A DNA stretch of 64,000 nucleotides from Vitis vinifera (Eukaryota; Streptophyta; Magnoliopsida; Vitales; Vitaceae): the NCBI RefSeq assembly GCF_030704535.1, contig NC_081818.1, positions 30,088,001 to 30,152,000 of the forward strand. Direction: 5' to 3'. The translations under genes were made by a program, and so were the position numbers. This document shows, one piece after another, positions 50,301-60,747 of the stretch; positions within the stretch are counted from its first letter, which is position 1; the number at the start of each line of letters is the position of its first letter. A model generated the notes under the pieces. It did no database searches, was not told the DNA's origin, and saw nothing but the letters and a program-made list of their open reading frames with translations.

Positions 50301-53300
50301 TGAGTGGACAGAAAAGGAGGAAAAGAAAAAACAGGGTCACACCATGTTCCACCATTTTCATCTTTGAATCAATGTGTTTAGTCACATCAAAGTTTCAGGG
50401 ATCCTCATCACAAGTCGAGTGTGAGAAAACACTATGCCTTGAAATTTTTACTATCATCAGTAGGGTAGATTGACTGGTACTTTCTAAGATACAAAATATT
50501 TTATCAGCAAAGTATGATAAAACCAGTGCAAACTCTTCAGTTGAAAGCAGTAAACTCTATAACAAAGACCCCCACCCCCAAATACAAAAACACACACAAT
50601 TCACCTTACACTGACTAAATGAAACAGTTGCAACTATCTACTGCAGACCAATTTAATTTATTAAAAAAAATATAAAGGAAATTTTAGAAAATAAATGTAG
50701 TTTACTGATAGCGGAAGTGTCATATTCATTTTTTGAGTGCATTTTATTTTTTTATGCACATAGACAATGTGGTAATATGCATGAGCAACAAAAGTTTTCA
50801 GTGTTGTTCCATATGGCGAGTAATTTAAGGGTATTTGTAGTCTGTAAGATCTCTTATCAGCAAAATACAAGAATACCAATACAATGTCTTCAGGTAAAGC
50901 ACTCAACTCCATAATCCCTCTCCTTCTACATACAATACCCACCCCAAGACCAACCCTCCTAACACCACAATATTCACCTTAGACAATAAGAAAATGAAAC
51001 CGATGCAGCTATATACCACAACTATTTTTTTTTTGCATTTAATTCCTTTTATCAGAGCCAGTTTATTTTATTAACAGAAGTAAAGGTACATTCAATTTAG
51101 TGACAACGTAGCCGGTGTGCAGTTGATATTTTAAGAACATGTGCAGCAAGGTGCTGTACATGAGTAACCTGCCATGTGTAACTAGAATATCTAGGGTTGT
51201 TGCATGTGGTAAAAATTTATAACATGCAACAAGAATTATAAAAATTTTCAATATTCCCAATGGAAATGGACAAAAAATGGGGACACCATACTCCCATTCT
51301 CATTGTTCAACCAACCACATTAAAGCCTCAAAGGTCCTTATCACAAAAGCAAGTGCAAGACACAAACACACCTTGAAATTTTAAGCAACATTCATGGGGT
51401 AAATTGGTTGGTATTTTATAATATGTAAAATCTTTTCTCAGCAAAGTACAAGAACATCAGTGCAATGTCTTAGGTTAAATATACTCAAAACTCAAAATAT
51501 ACTCCCTCTTCCGATAAAACACTCCCACACCAACACCCCAAAAAAACCAAAAATTGTTCATCCTATTCAATCACTAAATGAAACAGTATAGTTATCTAGT
51601 GCAGTCAGTTCTTTTAAAAACAATATATATATATAGAGAAAAGCAAGTTTAGAAGGTGCATGAATTTAATGATAGTGTCACTCTCGTGCATTTCATTTTT
51701 TTAAGTGTGAAAACAACAAGCTAGTGTGCATGATAAATTGCACTATCATTTTAATCATTTCTTTTTTTTGGCAAAAATAGAAAAGCAATTTCAGAAGGTT
51801 TGTTAATTTAATGATGGTGCAAAAATCATGTATTTCATTGCCTAGGTTTGTCAACAACACAGAAGCGCACACAATAATCGCATTGCCGTGTTAATCCAAG
51901 TTCATATTGATTACCTTCAATTAAATGTAAATCTACTTCATTACCAAACCCAACCCACCCCCCTCTTCCCCTTCTCTTCTGGTTTAATCTTTATCAAGTG
52001 TCACCTATATGAAATAAGATTTTAAAGTTATATGAGGAAAAATTTTAAGCATTATTTGTGTAAACAATGGAAACTACATAAAAATTAAGGATCCACCAAG
52101 AGATGAACCCACTAGACCATGAAAATAAAAAATAATTAGAAGGGATTCTACATACCCAATAAAGGTTACAAGATAAACCATGAAAACCAAGAATAATCCT
52201 ATACAAACAATGAAGTATAGAGGAGAAAAAGGGAAGCTACACTTTACCCATGAGAAGATGTGGATGTCTGAACAGAATAAATACGTGTCTTTTCCAACGC
52301 TAGATTGAGGAATCAGGAGTTGTTTCTTTGCTTGGATTGGAAGGTGAAAAGACAATTGGATCTCAAAAACTTTGTATTGTGAAGGGTTGTAATAGTAGGA
52401 GAGCAAATTCTTAGCAGTTTTGCTTCCATTGATAAGAAACAATTAGTGGAAGGAAATTAACAATTTAGAAAGAGAGAGTGAAAGAAACAAAAGATGTGTT
52501 GTTTATTGCGATTATGTATTGCTTTTAACTGAGGGTTAAGAGTTACAACAGGTTTCACAGCATAGGGATTCATGCACTACAAAGAACCCTCCACAACCTT
52601 GCTTTTTGTTGTTAGTATGGACATAGGGATTCACGCCCTTGAGGCCTAACTCAAGTGGTAAGGGGTGGGAAAGGGGTTATGGGGGGTTTCAAGTTTGAGT
52701 CCCATCCGGGACAAAAGAAGGAAATAAAAAAGGATTCACACCCACTGCACGTGCTCTCCAAGACTTTGTTTTTTTTTTTCTTTTTCATTTAGTGAGGACA
52801 AGCATTGCTTTTCAATGTAGGTAGTTTTCACAATAGGCCAAATGGAATAGGAATTCACATCCATTGAAAAGAAAAACGAGTGCAACATCCATAACCAATT
52901 TAAGTAGGTATTGCTTTTCAGTGAGCAATGAGCATAGGTGTCATCATAAGTTATGCAGATAGGAATCCAAATCCACTAAAAAGGAAAACAAGGCATACTA
53001 TCCACAACCTTTTTTCATGCTATTTAATATGGACAGGTGATGCTTTTCAATGAGGGTAGGTGTTATTATAAGTTAGGCGGGATAAGAATTCATGTCCATT
53101 GAAAAGAAAAACAGGGGGGTCACTCCTATAACCTTGTTATTTACACTATCAAATCATCATCTCTCAGACCTAAACCAAACCTTCTTCTCACATTCATGTT
53201 ACATCAGAGAAGAAGTTCAAAGTGGGTTGTTATAAAATTCATTCATTTCAGGGAGATTCGGCATGCCTGCCATTAACCCCATGCCTAAGCTCACAGATTT

Positions 53301-56300
53301 CTATGAGTTACCTGCTTTCTTTCACTTTTCTCTTCCTATTTTATGCGGGTTTTACTTTCTTTTTTCTTTATGTTGGATTTTTGGTGATAAAGATGGATAC
53401 TTACAATGTCTATGGAGTTTTGATTTGATTGTGATTGTAGTTTTTTTTCTTTTTCCTTTTTAATAGGCAAAGAAAGATGTACATCTGAATGTGTTTGATT
53501 TGATTGTGTTTGTGCATTTGAGGAGTGAGAGGAAGGATGTGGGAGAAGCTGATTAATGAAAATGAATCCCCAAGATCCTCTCAAGAAAGGAATGATATAA
53601 AATAAATAAATAAATTCCTAAATTACTTAATTAAGGGTATTTCAGTAATTTTCAGTTTTTAGATATCATGATTAGTTACTAATTGGTATTTGAGTTTTAT
53701 TTAGAATTTGGTAAGTTTTAGAATTCTCTATAATAGAAGTTCTAAACTTTCTATTTTTCAAAATAAATTTTTTATTCCAAAGTTTATATTTTGAGTCCTT
53801 AATCTAAAGTATTCTTTATTCAAAATTTTATGACAAGAAGTTTCTATAAAGTACCTTTTTAATTCTAAAAAGGAAGTTTTTGGTCTCTTTTAATTTTTTT
53901 AAAGGGATTTAATAGTTTTAGGAAAGAAATATGAGTCCTAATTAGTTACTACATAGTGTAGGTTTACTTTTTCATAATTCTATTAAATTCTAGGATTTTC
54001 TAAAGCCTATAAATAAGGCTAATTGATATGAAACGATATTAAGTATTAATAATCAATCATATCTATTTATTTATTTTGCACACTTTGCAATTGTCAATGG
54101 GTGAGACTTTATTGATTTTCTTATAAGTGAGATTCCTAGAAGGCCTTTTCTCTTTTTATTTTGTTTTACTTCTCCACGCTGCCAAAAAGTATTATTCTTT
54201 GTTCCTCTCTGTAAACCCTAAAAGATTGAAACTCTAAACCACTTATTTGATTGTAGACAACCATCATAGGGTTGTCCTACATCACTAAATTGCTTAAGAA
54301 TGAGTTTGACAGTGTTTCTATTCTAAGCATTTTTAGTGGAAGTGTTTTCTCTAAAAGTTCTTTTGGGAGGATCACACCTATCAAGTGCTTCTCCAAGAAG
54401 CACTACAAGTAAAAATTTTAACTTTTTAAAAATGTTTTCTAAATTTTGTCAAGTGTCCGATTTTTCTTCAAAAACACTTTCTATGCTAGAAGTGCTTTCT
54501 AAAAGCACTACCAAATGGACTCTAAATTTGTTATTTGGTGTTTGTTTTAGGTTTCTTTGATTATTGAGAAAATATGGGAAAATGAGGGAAAAGAAAAGGG
54601 ACAAGACTGATTTATGGTTTTGCCGCACTCCAAGTTCAGGCAAGCAATAAAGTAAACTATATCCCTCATTACCATTCCCCCCTTCCCTCCTTATTACCAT
54701 TCTTATTCAATCTAAGTAACATGTTGGGTTGTGTCAAATTTTAAGTATCCTATCACAAAATCAAATAATTGAGTTCCTTACACCCTGAAGTTTTAATATA
54801 CTTCCTTACTATCAATACATTATCTTAACTTATCATGTAAAAGCAATAAGGTTCAATGTACTAACTAATTACTTTTTCTCCATTATTTTACTTTACAAGG
54901 TGACATATGCAAGGCACGGACTTTTTAACAATTTATAAGCACAGCTCATTAGTTCTTTTTTTTTCTTTTTTCTTTTTTTGTTGAAAGGCAAAGCATAGCT
55001 CATTAATCTTATGCACCAGAAAATCAAATTAAAACCATTTAACGAAGAAATATTAACCAGTACATTGCCCTATGTTACACATGGTCAATACCGGTGATAT
55101 CAAATTTTGATAGTTTGGATCATCTGGTTTGAAGACCATTAGACACTGGAAAATTTAAACAGAAAACTTAACCATTTAAAATTGACAAATCAAATCACCT
55201 GCTTGTGTTTACATTATATATCTTGGATAGTGCCCATGAAACTCCAGACAATCACTAAAGACCATTTAGAAAATGAACAAACAGTCTAATTCATATTAGA
55301 CCTTTGCAAACATGTTCTCATGCAGCTTATACACATTGTGGCATGCACATGCGCAACAAATTCAAGTTTGGAGAATAACTTAAACCAAATAAAAATCTAA
55401 ATACAAGTTGAAAACTTTTGTATGATTTGTGAGTGACAAGAGTTATAAGAAATAAGATAGAATTATGCTTAATGGAAGAGTAATCAATGATTTGGGGTCT
55501 TTTCTAGCATTCAGAAAATTAGGTTAAGCTGCATGCAGCTGTTCTAGTTCCAGAGCAGATCAGTCAGTTCATATTAAGTGCTTTGAAGTTCTAAGGCCTG
55601 CTCAACACCATGCCAATGCATGCATTTGAAAAAAGTATTCAACTCATATGCCAAATTACAAAATATAACAATACATCAATGTCTATATGTAAATGGGTGT
55701 GCATGGGTATCTGAGTATGGATGTTCATAAGGTGTATGCATGAACTTTCATTCCCAACAAGCAGGGTGGCAGGGCATTTTCTACTTGTGAACAAATTCAA
55801 TTCTTTGAAACAGCCTAGCCTCCCTAGGAAATCACAACGCCTGAAGGTACTATGCGTGTTTTATGCATGCAGGCACAAGGATAATACATTCATAATGCGG
55901 GCAATGCACTCCAATTCATACCCAATTAAAGGAAATTTATTTATTTTTCATTGTTAGTATGATTCATTATTTCTTGTATCATGCAACTACACAAACATAC
56001 AACCAATCTGGACCAAACCAAGTTCTGTATCATGCAACCACCCAACCACTTGACCAGATGGAAGAAAACAAACCGAATTCAATCTCTGACATCAAAGAAC
56101 CAAAAGCAGAAAACAAAAAGGTGTCTGCATACCCATTAAAGTTTCGGTTACACAAACAAAGACAAGAACACATGCTCAATTCAAACTCAACCAAACCGAC
56201 AAGCGAATTCAGTTTTTGAACACTGGAAAAACAAAACATGAAAAGTCACATGGTAAGAACAGTCTAGCTAGCAATGGAGAAAAATATTACCTCATATATA

Positions 56301-56797
56301 CTGAAACAAACAAATATAAGGAGAATCTGCTTCTCAATTGCTACAATTGAAAAATAGAAACATATGTATATACACACAGATTAATGCAATGTTTAAGAAA
56401 TAACTAACAGAATCAAACAATTGAAAACAAATTGCATAGCATGAACGAACTCCGGTATAAGCCCCCGATCAAACCATCAAACACCAATCTGACGCCCAAT
56501 CAAGAAGAGAAAAAAAATAAATTCAAAAGCATAATAAATTCCACAGACCCATGAAGGATTTGAAAACAAAAAGAATCATATCATACATATTGGCAAAAGG
56601 GGTGATTGGGTATGTTTGAACCTGAGAGGAGTTGGAGAGACATGAATAGACTGGATAACCCTGTTCTTCAAACTTGGGAACCTACAACTGGAACAATGGT
56701 TGGTCTTGGAGGTGAAATAGGAACTGGGTTTTGAAATTTTTGAACCCTGGGGTAGAATAACGGAAGGAGAGGCGGCTTTCAACAGCTTGGCCTCCAT
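47337..56797 (-). CDS. CM1: Plastidial chorismate mutase
   Basis: Six exons on the minus strand: 56797-56622, 50063-49841, 49718-49632, 49143-49000, 47786-47694 and 47576-47337. The product is 320 residues. Residues 1-58 are a transit peptide (MEAKLLKAASPSVILPQGSK). The AroQ-class eukaryotic chorismate mutase fold follows: LDAIRNSLIRQEDSIIFSLL, FHGSLVEFMVRETEKLHAQV, PFFPVELPEPMLPPLQYPK, INEQIWSMYFRDLLPRLV, GNYGSAAVCDTICLQALSKR, IHYGKFVAEAKFQ, and the C-terminal DLYGDWIMPLTKEVQVAYLL. It converts chorismate to prephenate, the first step toward Phe and Tyr. The Gly-Ser motif (DGNYGSA) belongs to the allosteric site of plastid isoforms, which are Tyr/Phe-inhibited and Trp-activated. Intron 1 is 6.56 kb, far longer than the others, and filled with repeats. 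A telo-box (AAACCCTAACCCTA) lies about 350 bases upstream. Confidence 0.95.
48741..48830 (-). mobile_element. Short LINE 3'-end fragment
   Basis: Read on the minus strand, the block has the words typical of plant L1-type LINE tails: TGTGTGCTTGGGTCGCAACC, then TTTTTATATATTCTTG, and ends in GCCTATCAAAAGG. Only about 90 bases remain, inside chorismate mutase intron 4. A 16-base A run on the plus strand abuts it. Assignment is from pattern memory. Confidence 0.4.
50130..51900. repeat. Degenerate long-period tandem array in chorismate mutase intron 1
   Basis: Three landmark motifs recur in order. Motif B, TCAGCAAAGTACAAGAA followed by CAGTGCAATGTCTT, is at about 50500, 50853 and 51435. Motif C, CTAAATGAAACAGT followed by CTATCTA, is at about 50613, 50985 and 51577. 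Motif A, AGGTGCATTTAATTTA followed by ATGTGCA-like text, is at about 50150, 50690, 51080, 51645 and 51787. The period is variable, about 350-580 bases, and copies are strongly diverged, so this is an old array. Confidence 0.6.
52516..53150. repeat. Short-period tandem array (about 115-130 bp unit)
   Basis: The unit reads TATTGCTTTTCAATGAGGG, then AGGAATTCACATCCATTGAA, AAGAAAAACA, CCACAACCTTG and a T-rich end with TTTAGTATGGAC. Copies start at about 52516, 52803, 52910 and 53038. One copy is split by a SINE at 52639. Identity is moderate. Confidence 0.65.
52639..52731 (+). mobile_element. tRNA-derived SINE inside the tandem array
   Basis: A 93-base insertion carries box A-like sequence (GGCCTAACTCAAGTGGTAAG) and box B-like sequence (AAGTTTGAGTCCC), spaced as in a tRNA promoter, with an A-rich tail. 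It is flanked by GGATTCACGCCC (52627-52638) and GGATTCACACCC (52732-52743), 11 of 12 bases identical, as expected of a target-site duplication. It is compact, non-coding and recognisably a polymerase III retroposon. Confidence 0.6.
53590..54290 (+). mobile_element. Possible LTR fossil
   Basis: An AT-rich block with a CCTATAAATAAGG box at about 54007 and LTR-like leader text downstream. There are no coding parts. Ends and family could not be fixed, and no target duplication was seen. It could instead be ordinary intron sequence. Confidence 0.22.
54302..54522. mobile_element. MITE with imperfect terminal inverted repeats
   Basis: The left end is GAGTTTGACAGTGTTTCTA; the reverse complement of the right end is GAGTCCATTTGGTAGTGCTT, an imperfect match. 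Inside lies a perfect hairpin with arms AGTGCTTCT/AGAAGCACT and a 3-base loop (54384-54404), and further AGTGCTT words. It is non-coding, in the size range of hAT-type MITEs. It is a fossil within chorismate mutase intron 1. Confidence 0.5.
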
Positions 56798-58962
56798 TGC
56801 TGATGAAAAAGGGAAGAAGCTTTACAATGCAATAGAGGAAGACAGAGAGAAGAGGTATCTTATAGAGAAAAAAGAGCAGGAAACGGGGTATTGGGCATGG
56901 TGGTTGTTGAGAAAGAGAAAGGGCTTGAAAGAGAAGGTAGGTATAGAATTGGGGGGTTAGGTGGAATTGGGTTTTTCCAATCTCCACCGCTCCACAGGGA
57001 CTTCCACTTGCTCAATGCTCTGGACTAGTCTTCGTCTTTTTGGAGGCTCATGAGTCATGACTCTTTCAAACTGAAAATTTCCATTTTTTTTTTCCCTCAA
57101 TAATCATTTAATAGCATTTAATGGAAACAAATTTAATTAAATAAACCCTAACCCTAGACCTCCACAAATGCCTCAATTTCACAATTTGAAGGTTAAATGA
57201 AATTCATCTTTGTTCTTCATATGAGTTTGACCGTTGACCACTTATAATCATTCCATGATATATTTATTAAAAGAAATTGTTCAAAGAACAATCAAATTCT
57301 TTGTTGAAAATTTATTAAAACCCATAAGAAAAAAAAAATTAAAGAGAAGTCAAAAAAAGTTGATTTTTGAATAATTTAAAAAGCTTTAAATTATTTAATA
57401 TATTTTTAAAAATATTCCTTTAATATAAATATTATCATAATATTTCTTTACAAAAAGAAAAGAAATTTGGAAATGGACTAATTACTTGTTCTTGAAGCTT
57501 TTTATTTCAAATAAAGCCTTTATTTATATTTATTATTTTAAAATATTTGATTCTTAGTACAACTATGGGTGATTTTATAATCAATCAGTATAGAAATATT
57601 TAATTATTAATAATCAGAAAATGAAAGAATCGACCCATATAAAAAGCATGATAGCCTACCTCACATGAATAGAGAAAAGTCAACAACAATAACAATGGCA
57701 CCAGTCAACATTGGTGTCATGGCTGGCTCATGATGTTTTAAATCAAACATAACCCATCAAAATCGATGATGTCAAGGGTTTTAAATTTAAACTTTTCAGC
57801 AATGGAATAAAATATTTCACAATGTGACTTTATTATTACAATACTCAAAATTTTTTGAATTTTATTTAAGTTAGGAATGGAAGATTAAATGTTAATAATT
57901 ATTTTTTACTAATTATTAACTTAATATGGTATCTAAATTTTAATTTTTAGTTTATGTCTATAGATATTGTCAATTTTGATCTAATACATTCTCATGACTT
58001 TAATCTAATATGAATTGAATTCAATTTTTAATAATACATAAATGAATTTTCTAAAAATCTTTTGTAAATAAATTATTCATATTCATTTAAAAACACTTCA
58101 ACTTTTTAAAATAAAAATGCAATGACATATTTATCCTCTTTCACCGTAACATTGACCTAGCTTTGCAAAATAATCTATTATATGTACATGTATATACAAA
58201 AAAATCATTCTCTTGGTTTCTTCGTTGTAACATTGAATTGAATAGCTTTACTTAATTAATAATTTTCTCTTGTGTGTTACATATAAAATTAAATACGAAA
58301 TAATTCTTTTATAGCTTTAAATTAACATAATAGATTCTCACGAGTTAAAAATGTATTCCGTTGTATCTTACCAACCAAAACACTCATTAAGAATCCTAAG
58401 TCGAAATTAATGATTGATTTTAATATCATTTATAACACGATTTTATCCTGTACATGTATATAATATATTTATATATGATGAAAAAGTTTTTAAACATTTT
58501 TTATTTTTTGAATCCTCGAAAACACTTTAAAAAATAATTAAAAATAGTTTAAATTTTTATTAAAAAAAAACAACATTTCTTTATATATAAGTAAGCTTGG
58601 ATTCATGTTCTCACTTTTTTTTAAAATTTGATATGAAGTGCCTTTTCAAATCATATGAAGCTCGAAATAAAATAAAAAACATTTTTACTTCTCCCATATA
58701 AGAAAAAGCGTATTTATTTGTTTAATACATAAAAATCCTTCAATTATAAAAGATATTATCGAGAGCAAATCATTGTCAGAATCGATAGAAATGGAAATAT
58801 TTCAATCTTTTTTCCCCCAAATTTTAAACCATTAAAATCCAGAGCAGGGAAGAACCTTATCTACAGCCCAAGTTCCTAGCATCCCTCAGTACCTTCACCC
58901 TCTTTCACCCCCCAGATGCTGGCACTGTCCTCTGACTCCTTCTCTTCGACTCTGAACCACAA
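56798..58962. other. Divergent promoter region between chorismate mutase and the PPR gene
   Basis: Near chorismate mutase the leader is purine-rich on the plus strand. A telo-box (AAACCCTAACCCTA, 57143-57156) lies about 350 bases upstream of its ATG. The middle is very AT-rich with no gene. A TATAAA at 58745-58750 lies about 215 bases before the PPR start codon. Confidence 0.55.
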
Positions 58963-60747
58963 ATGTCAGTACCAATTCGAAACCCCACTTGGGTCTCCAA
59001 GCGAAGGCTTCTCGAGCAGAAGATCTCAGACCTCCATAGATGCTCTAGCCTCAACCAAGTAAAGCAAATTCATGCCCAGGTCCTCAAAGCTAATCTCCAT
59101 CGGGAATCTTTTGTGGGGCAGAAGCTCATTGCTGCATTCTCTCTCTGTCGCCAGATGACGCTGGCTGTCAATGTTTTTAATCAAATTCAAGACCCAGATG
59201 TGCTTTTGTATAATACTTTGATTAGAGCACACGTTCGGAACTCGGAGCCATTGCTGGCGTTTTCGGTTTTCTTTGAAATGCAGGATAGTGGGGTGTGTGC
59301 GGATAATTTCACGTACCCGTTTCTTTTAAAGGCGTGTTCGGGGAAGGTTTGGGTGCGGGTAGTGGAAATGATCCATGCCCAAGTGGAAAAAATGGGGTTT
59401 TGCTTGGATATTTTTGTGCCCAATTCGCTTATTGATAGTTACTTCAAGTGTGGTTTGGATGGCGTTGCTGCGGCGAGGAAGGTGTTTGAGGTGATGGCGG
59501 AGAGAGATACTGTTTCCTGGAATTCGATGATTGGAGGGTTGGTGAAAGTGGGCGAGTTGGGGGAAGCTCGGAGGTTGTTTGATGAAATGCCAGAGAGAGA
59601 TACTGTGAGTTGGAATACGATATTAGACGGGTATGTTAAGGCGGGAGAGATGAATGCGGCATTTGAATTGTTTGAGAAGATGCCGGCCAGGAATGTTGTG
59701 TCCTGGTCCACGATGGTTTTGGGTTATAGCAAGGCCGGGGATATGGATATGGCGAGAATCTTGTTTGATAAGATGCCTGTCAAGAACTTGGTTCCGTGGA
59801 CCATAATGATATCGGGGTATGCTGAAAAGGGGCTTGCTAAAGATGCAATTAACTTGTACAACCAAATGGAGGAGGCTGGATTGAAGTTTGATGATGGGAC
59901 TGTTATTAGTATTTTATCTGCCTGTGCAGTTTCTGGTTTGCTTGGATTGGGTAAGAGAGTTCATGCCTCCATTGAGAGGACCAGGTTTAAGTGCAGCACT
60001 CCAGTGAGCAATGCATTGATTGATATGTATGCAAAGTGTGGTAGTTTGGAGAATGCCTTAAGCATCTTTCATGGAATGGTGAGGAAAGATGTGGTGTCTT
60101 GGAATGCCATAATTCAAGGACTAGCCATGCATGGACATGGTGAGAAAGCACTTCAGCTCTTCTCTAGAATGAAAGGAGAAGGGTTTGTGCCTGATAAGGT
60201 CACCTTTGTTGGTGTCTTATGTGCATGTACCCATGCAGGTTTTGTTGATGAGGGCCTTCATTATTTTCATGCAATGGAGAGAGATTATGGGGTTCCTCCC
60301 GAAGTTGAGCATTATGGTTGCATGGTTGACCTTTTGGGGCGTGGTGGGCGTCTTAAGGAAGCTTTTCGGCTTGTACATAGCATGCCATTGGAACCAAATG
60401 CAATCATTTGGGGTACCCTTTTGGGAGCATGCCGGATGCATAGTGCTACTGGACTTGCAGAGGAGGTGTTTGATCGTCTGGTTAAATCTGAGCTATCAGA
60501 CTCAGGGAATTTATCTATGTTGTCAAATATTTATGCTGCAGCAGGAGATTGGGACAATTTTGCTAATATAAGGCTAAGAATGAAGAGCACAAGCATCCAA
60601 AAACCATCAGGGGGTAGTTCAATTGAAGTGGATGATGAGGTTCATGAATTTACAGTTTTTGATAGATCACACCCTAAATCGGATAGAATCTACAAGACGA
60701 TTGATGGGTTGGGCCAGCACATTAACAAGCTGACTACGAGTAGTTGA
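58963..60747 (+). CDS. PLS-class pentatricopeptide repeat protein, E subgroup (At3g29230 type)
   Basis: A single-exon gene of 594 residues with an ATG at 58963. It opens SVPIRNPTWVSKRRLLEQKI, a probable organelle-targeting region, then LNQVKQIHAQVLKANLH. About a dozen PPR motifs of P, L and S type follow from residue 70 to 470, with hallmark words such as NSLIDSYFKCG, ERDTVSWNSMIGGLVK, RNVVSWSTMVLGYSKAGDM, SNALIDMYAKCGSLENA and HYGCMVDLLGRGGRL. The C-terminus has the E motif (IIWGTLLGACRMH, LSNIYAAAGDW) and E+-like text (SSIEVDDEVHEFTVFDRSHP) but no DYW deaminase. Such proteins bind organellar RNA and take part in C-to-U editing with partner deaminases. The lack of introns is usual for the family. 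It lies next to the DUF179 gene as in Arabidopsis. Confidence 0.95.
   Translation: MSVPIRNPTWVSKRRLLEQKISDLHRCSSLNQVKQIHAQVLKANLHRESFVGQKLIAAFSLCRQMTLAVNVFNQIQDPDVLLYNTLIRAHVRNSEPLLAFSVFFEMQDSGVCADNFTYPFLLKACSGKVWVRVVEMIHAQVEKMGFCLDIFVPNSLIDSYFKCGLDGVAAARKVFEVMAERDTVSWNSMIGGLVKVGELGEARRLFDEMPERDTVSWNTILDGYVKAGEMNAAFELFEKMPARNVVSWSTMVLGYSKAGDMDMARILFDKMPVKNLVPWTIMISGYAEKGLAKDAINLYNQMEEAGLKFDDGTVISILSACAVSGLLGLGKRVHASIERTRFKCSTPVSNALIDMYAKCGSLENALSIFHGMVRKDVVSWNAIIQGLAMHGHGEKALQLFSRMKGEGFVPDKVTFVGVLCACTHAGFVDEGLHYFHAMERDYGVPPEVEHYGCMVDLLGRGGRLKEAFRLVHSMPLEPNAIIWGTLLGACRMHSATGLAEEVFDRLVKSELSDSGNLSMLSNIYAAAGDWDNFANIRLRMKSTSIQKPSGGSSIEVDDEVHEFTVFDRSHPKSDRIYKTIDGLGQHINKLTTSS

Larger units (their letters stand above)
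50064..56621 (-). other. Giant first intron of chorismate mutase
   Basis: Donor AG|GTTCAAAC at 56621 and acceptor TTAATGTAG at 50064 flank 6,558 bases. The intron holds two unrelated tandem arrays, a SINE, a MITE and a possible LTR fossil, all annotated separately. From 54700 to 56600 the sequence has no feature I recognise. No hidden exon was detected: the frame joins exactly (CCT CTC AG|G TTT GAA). Confidence 0.8.
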
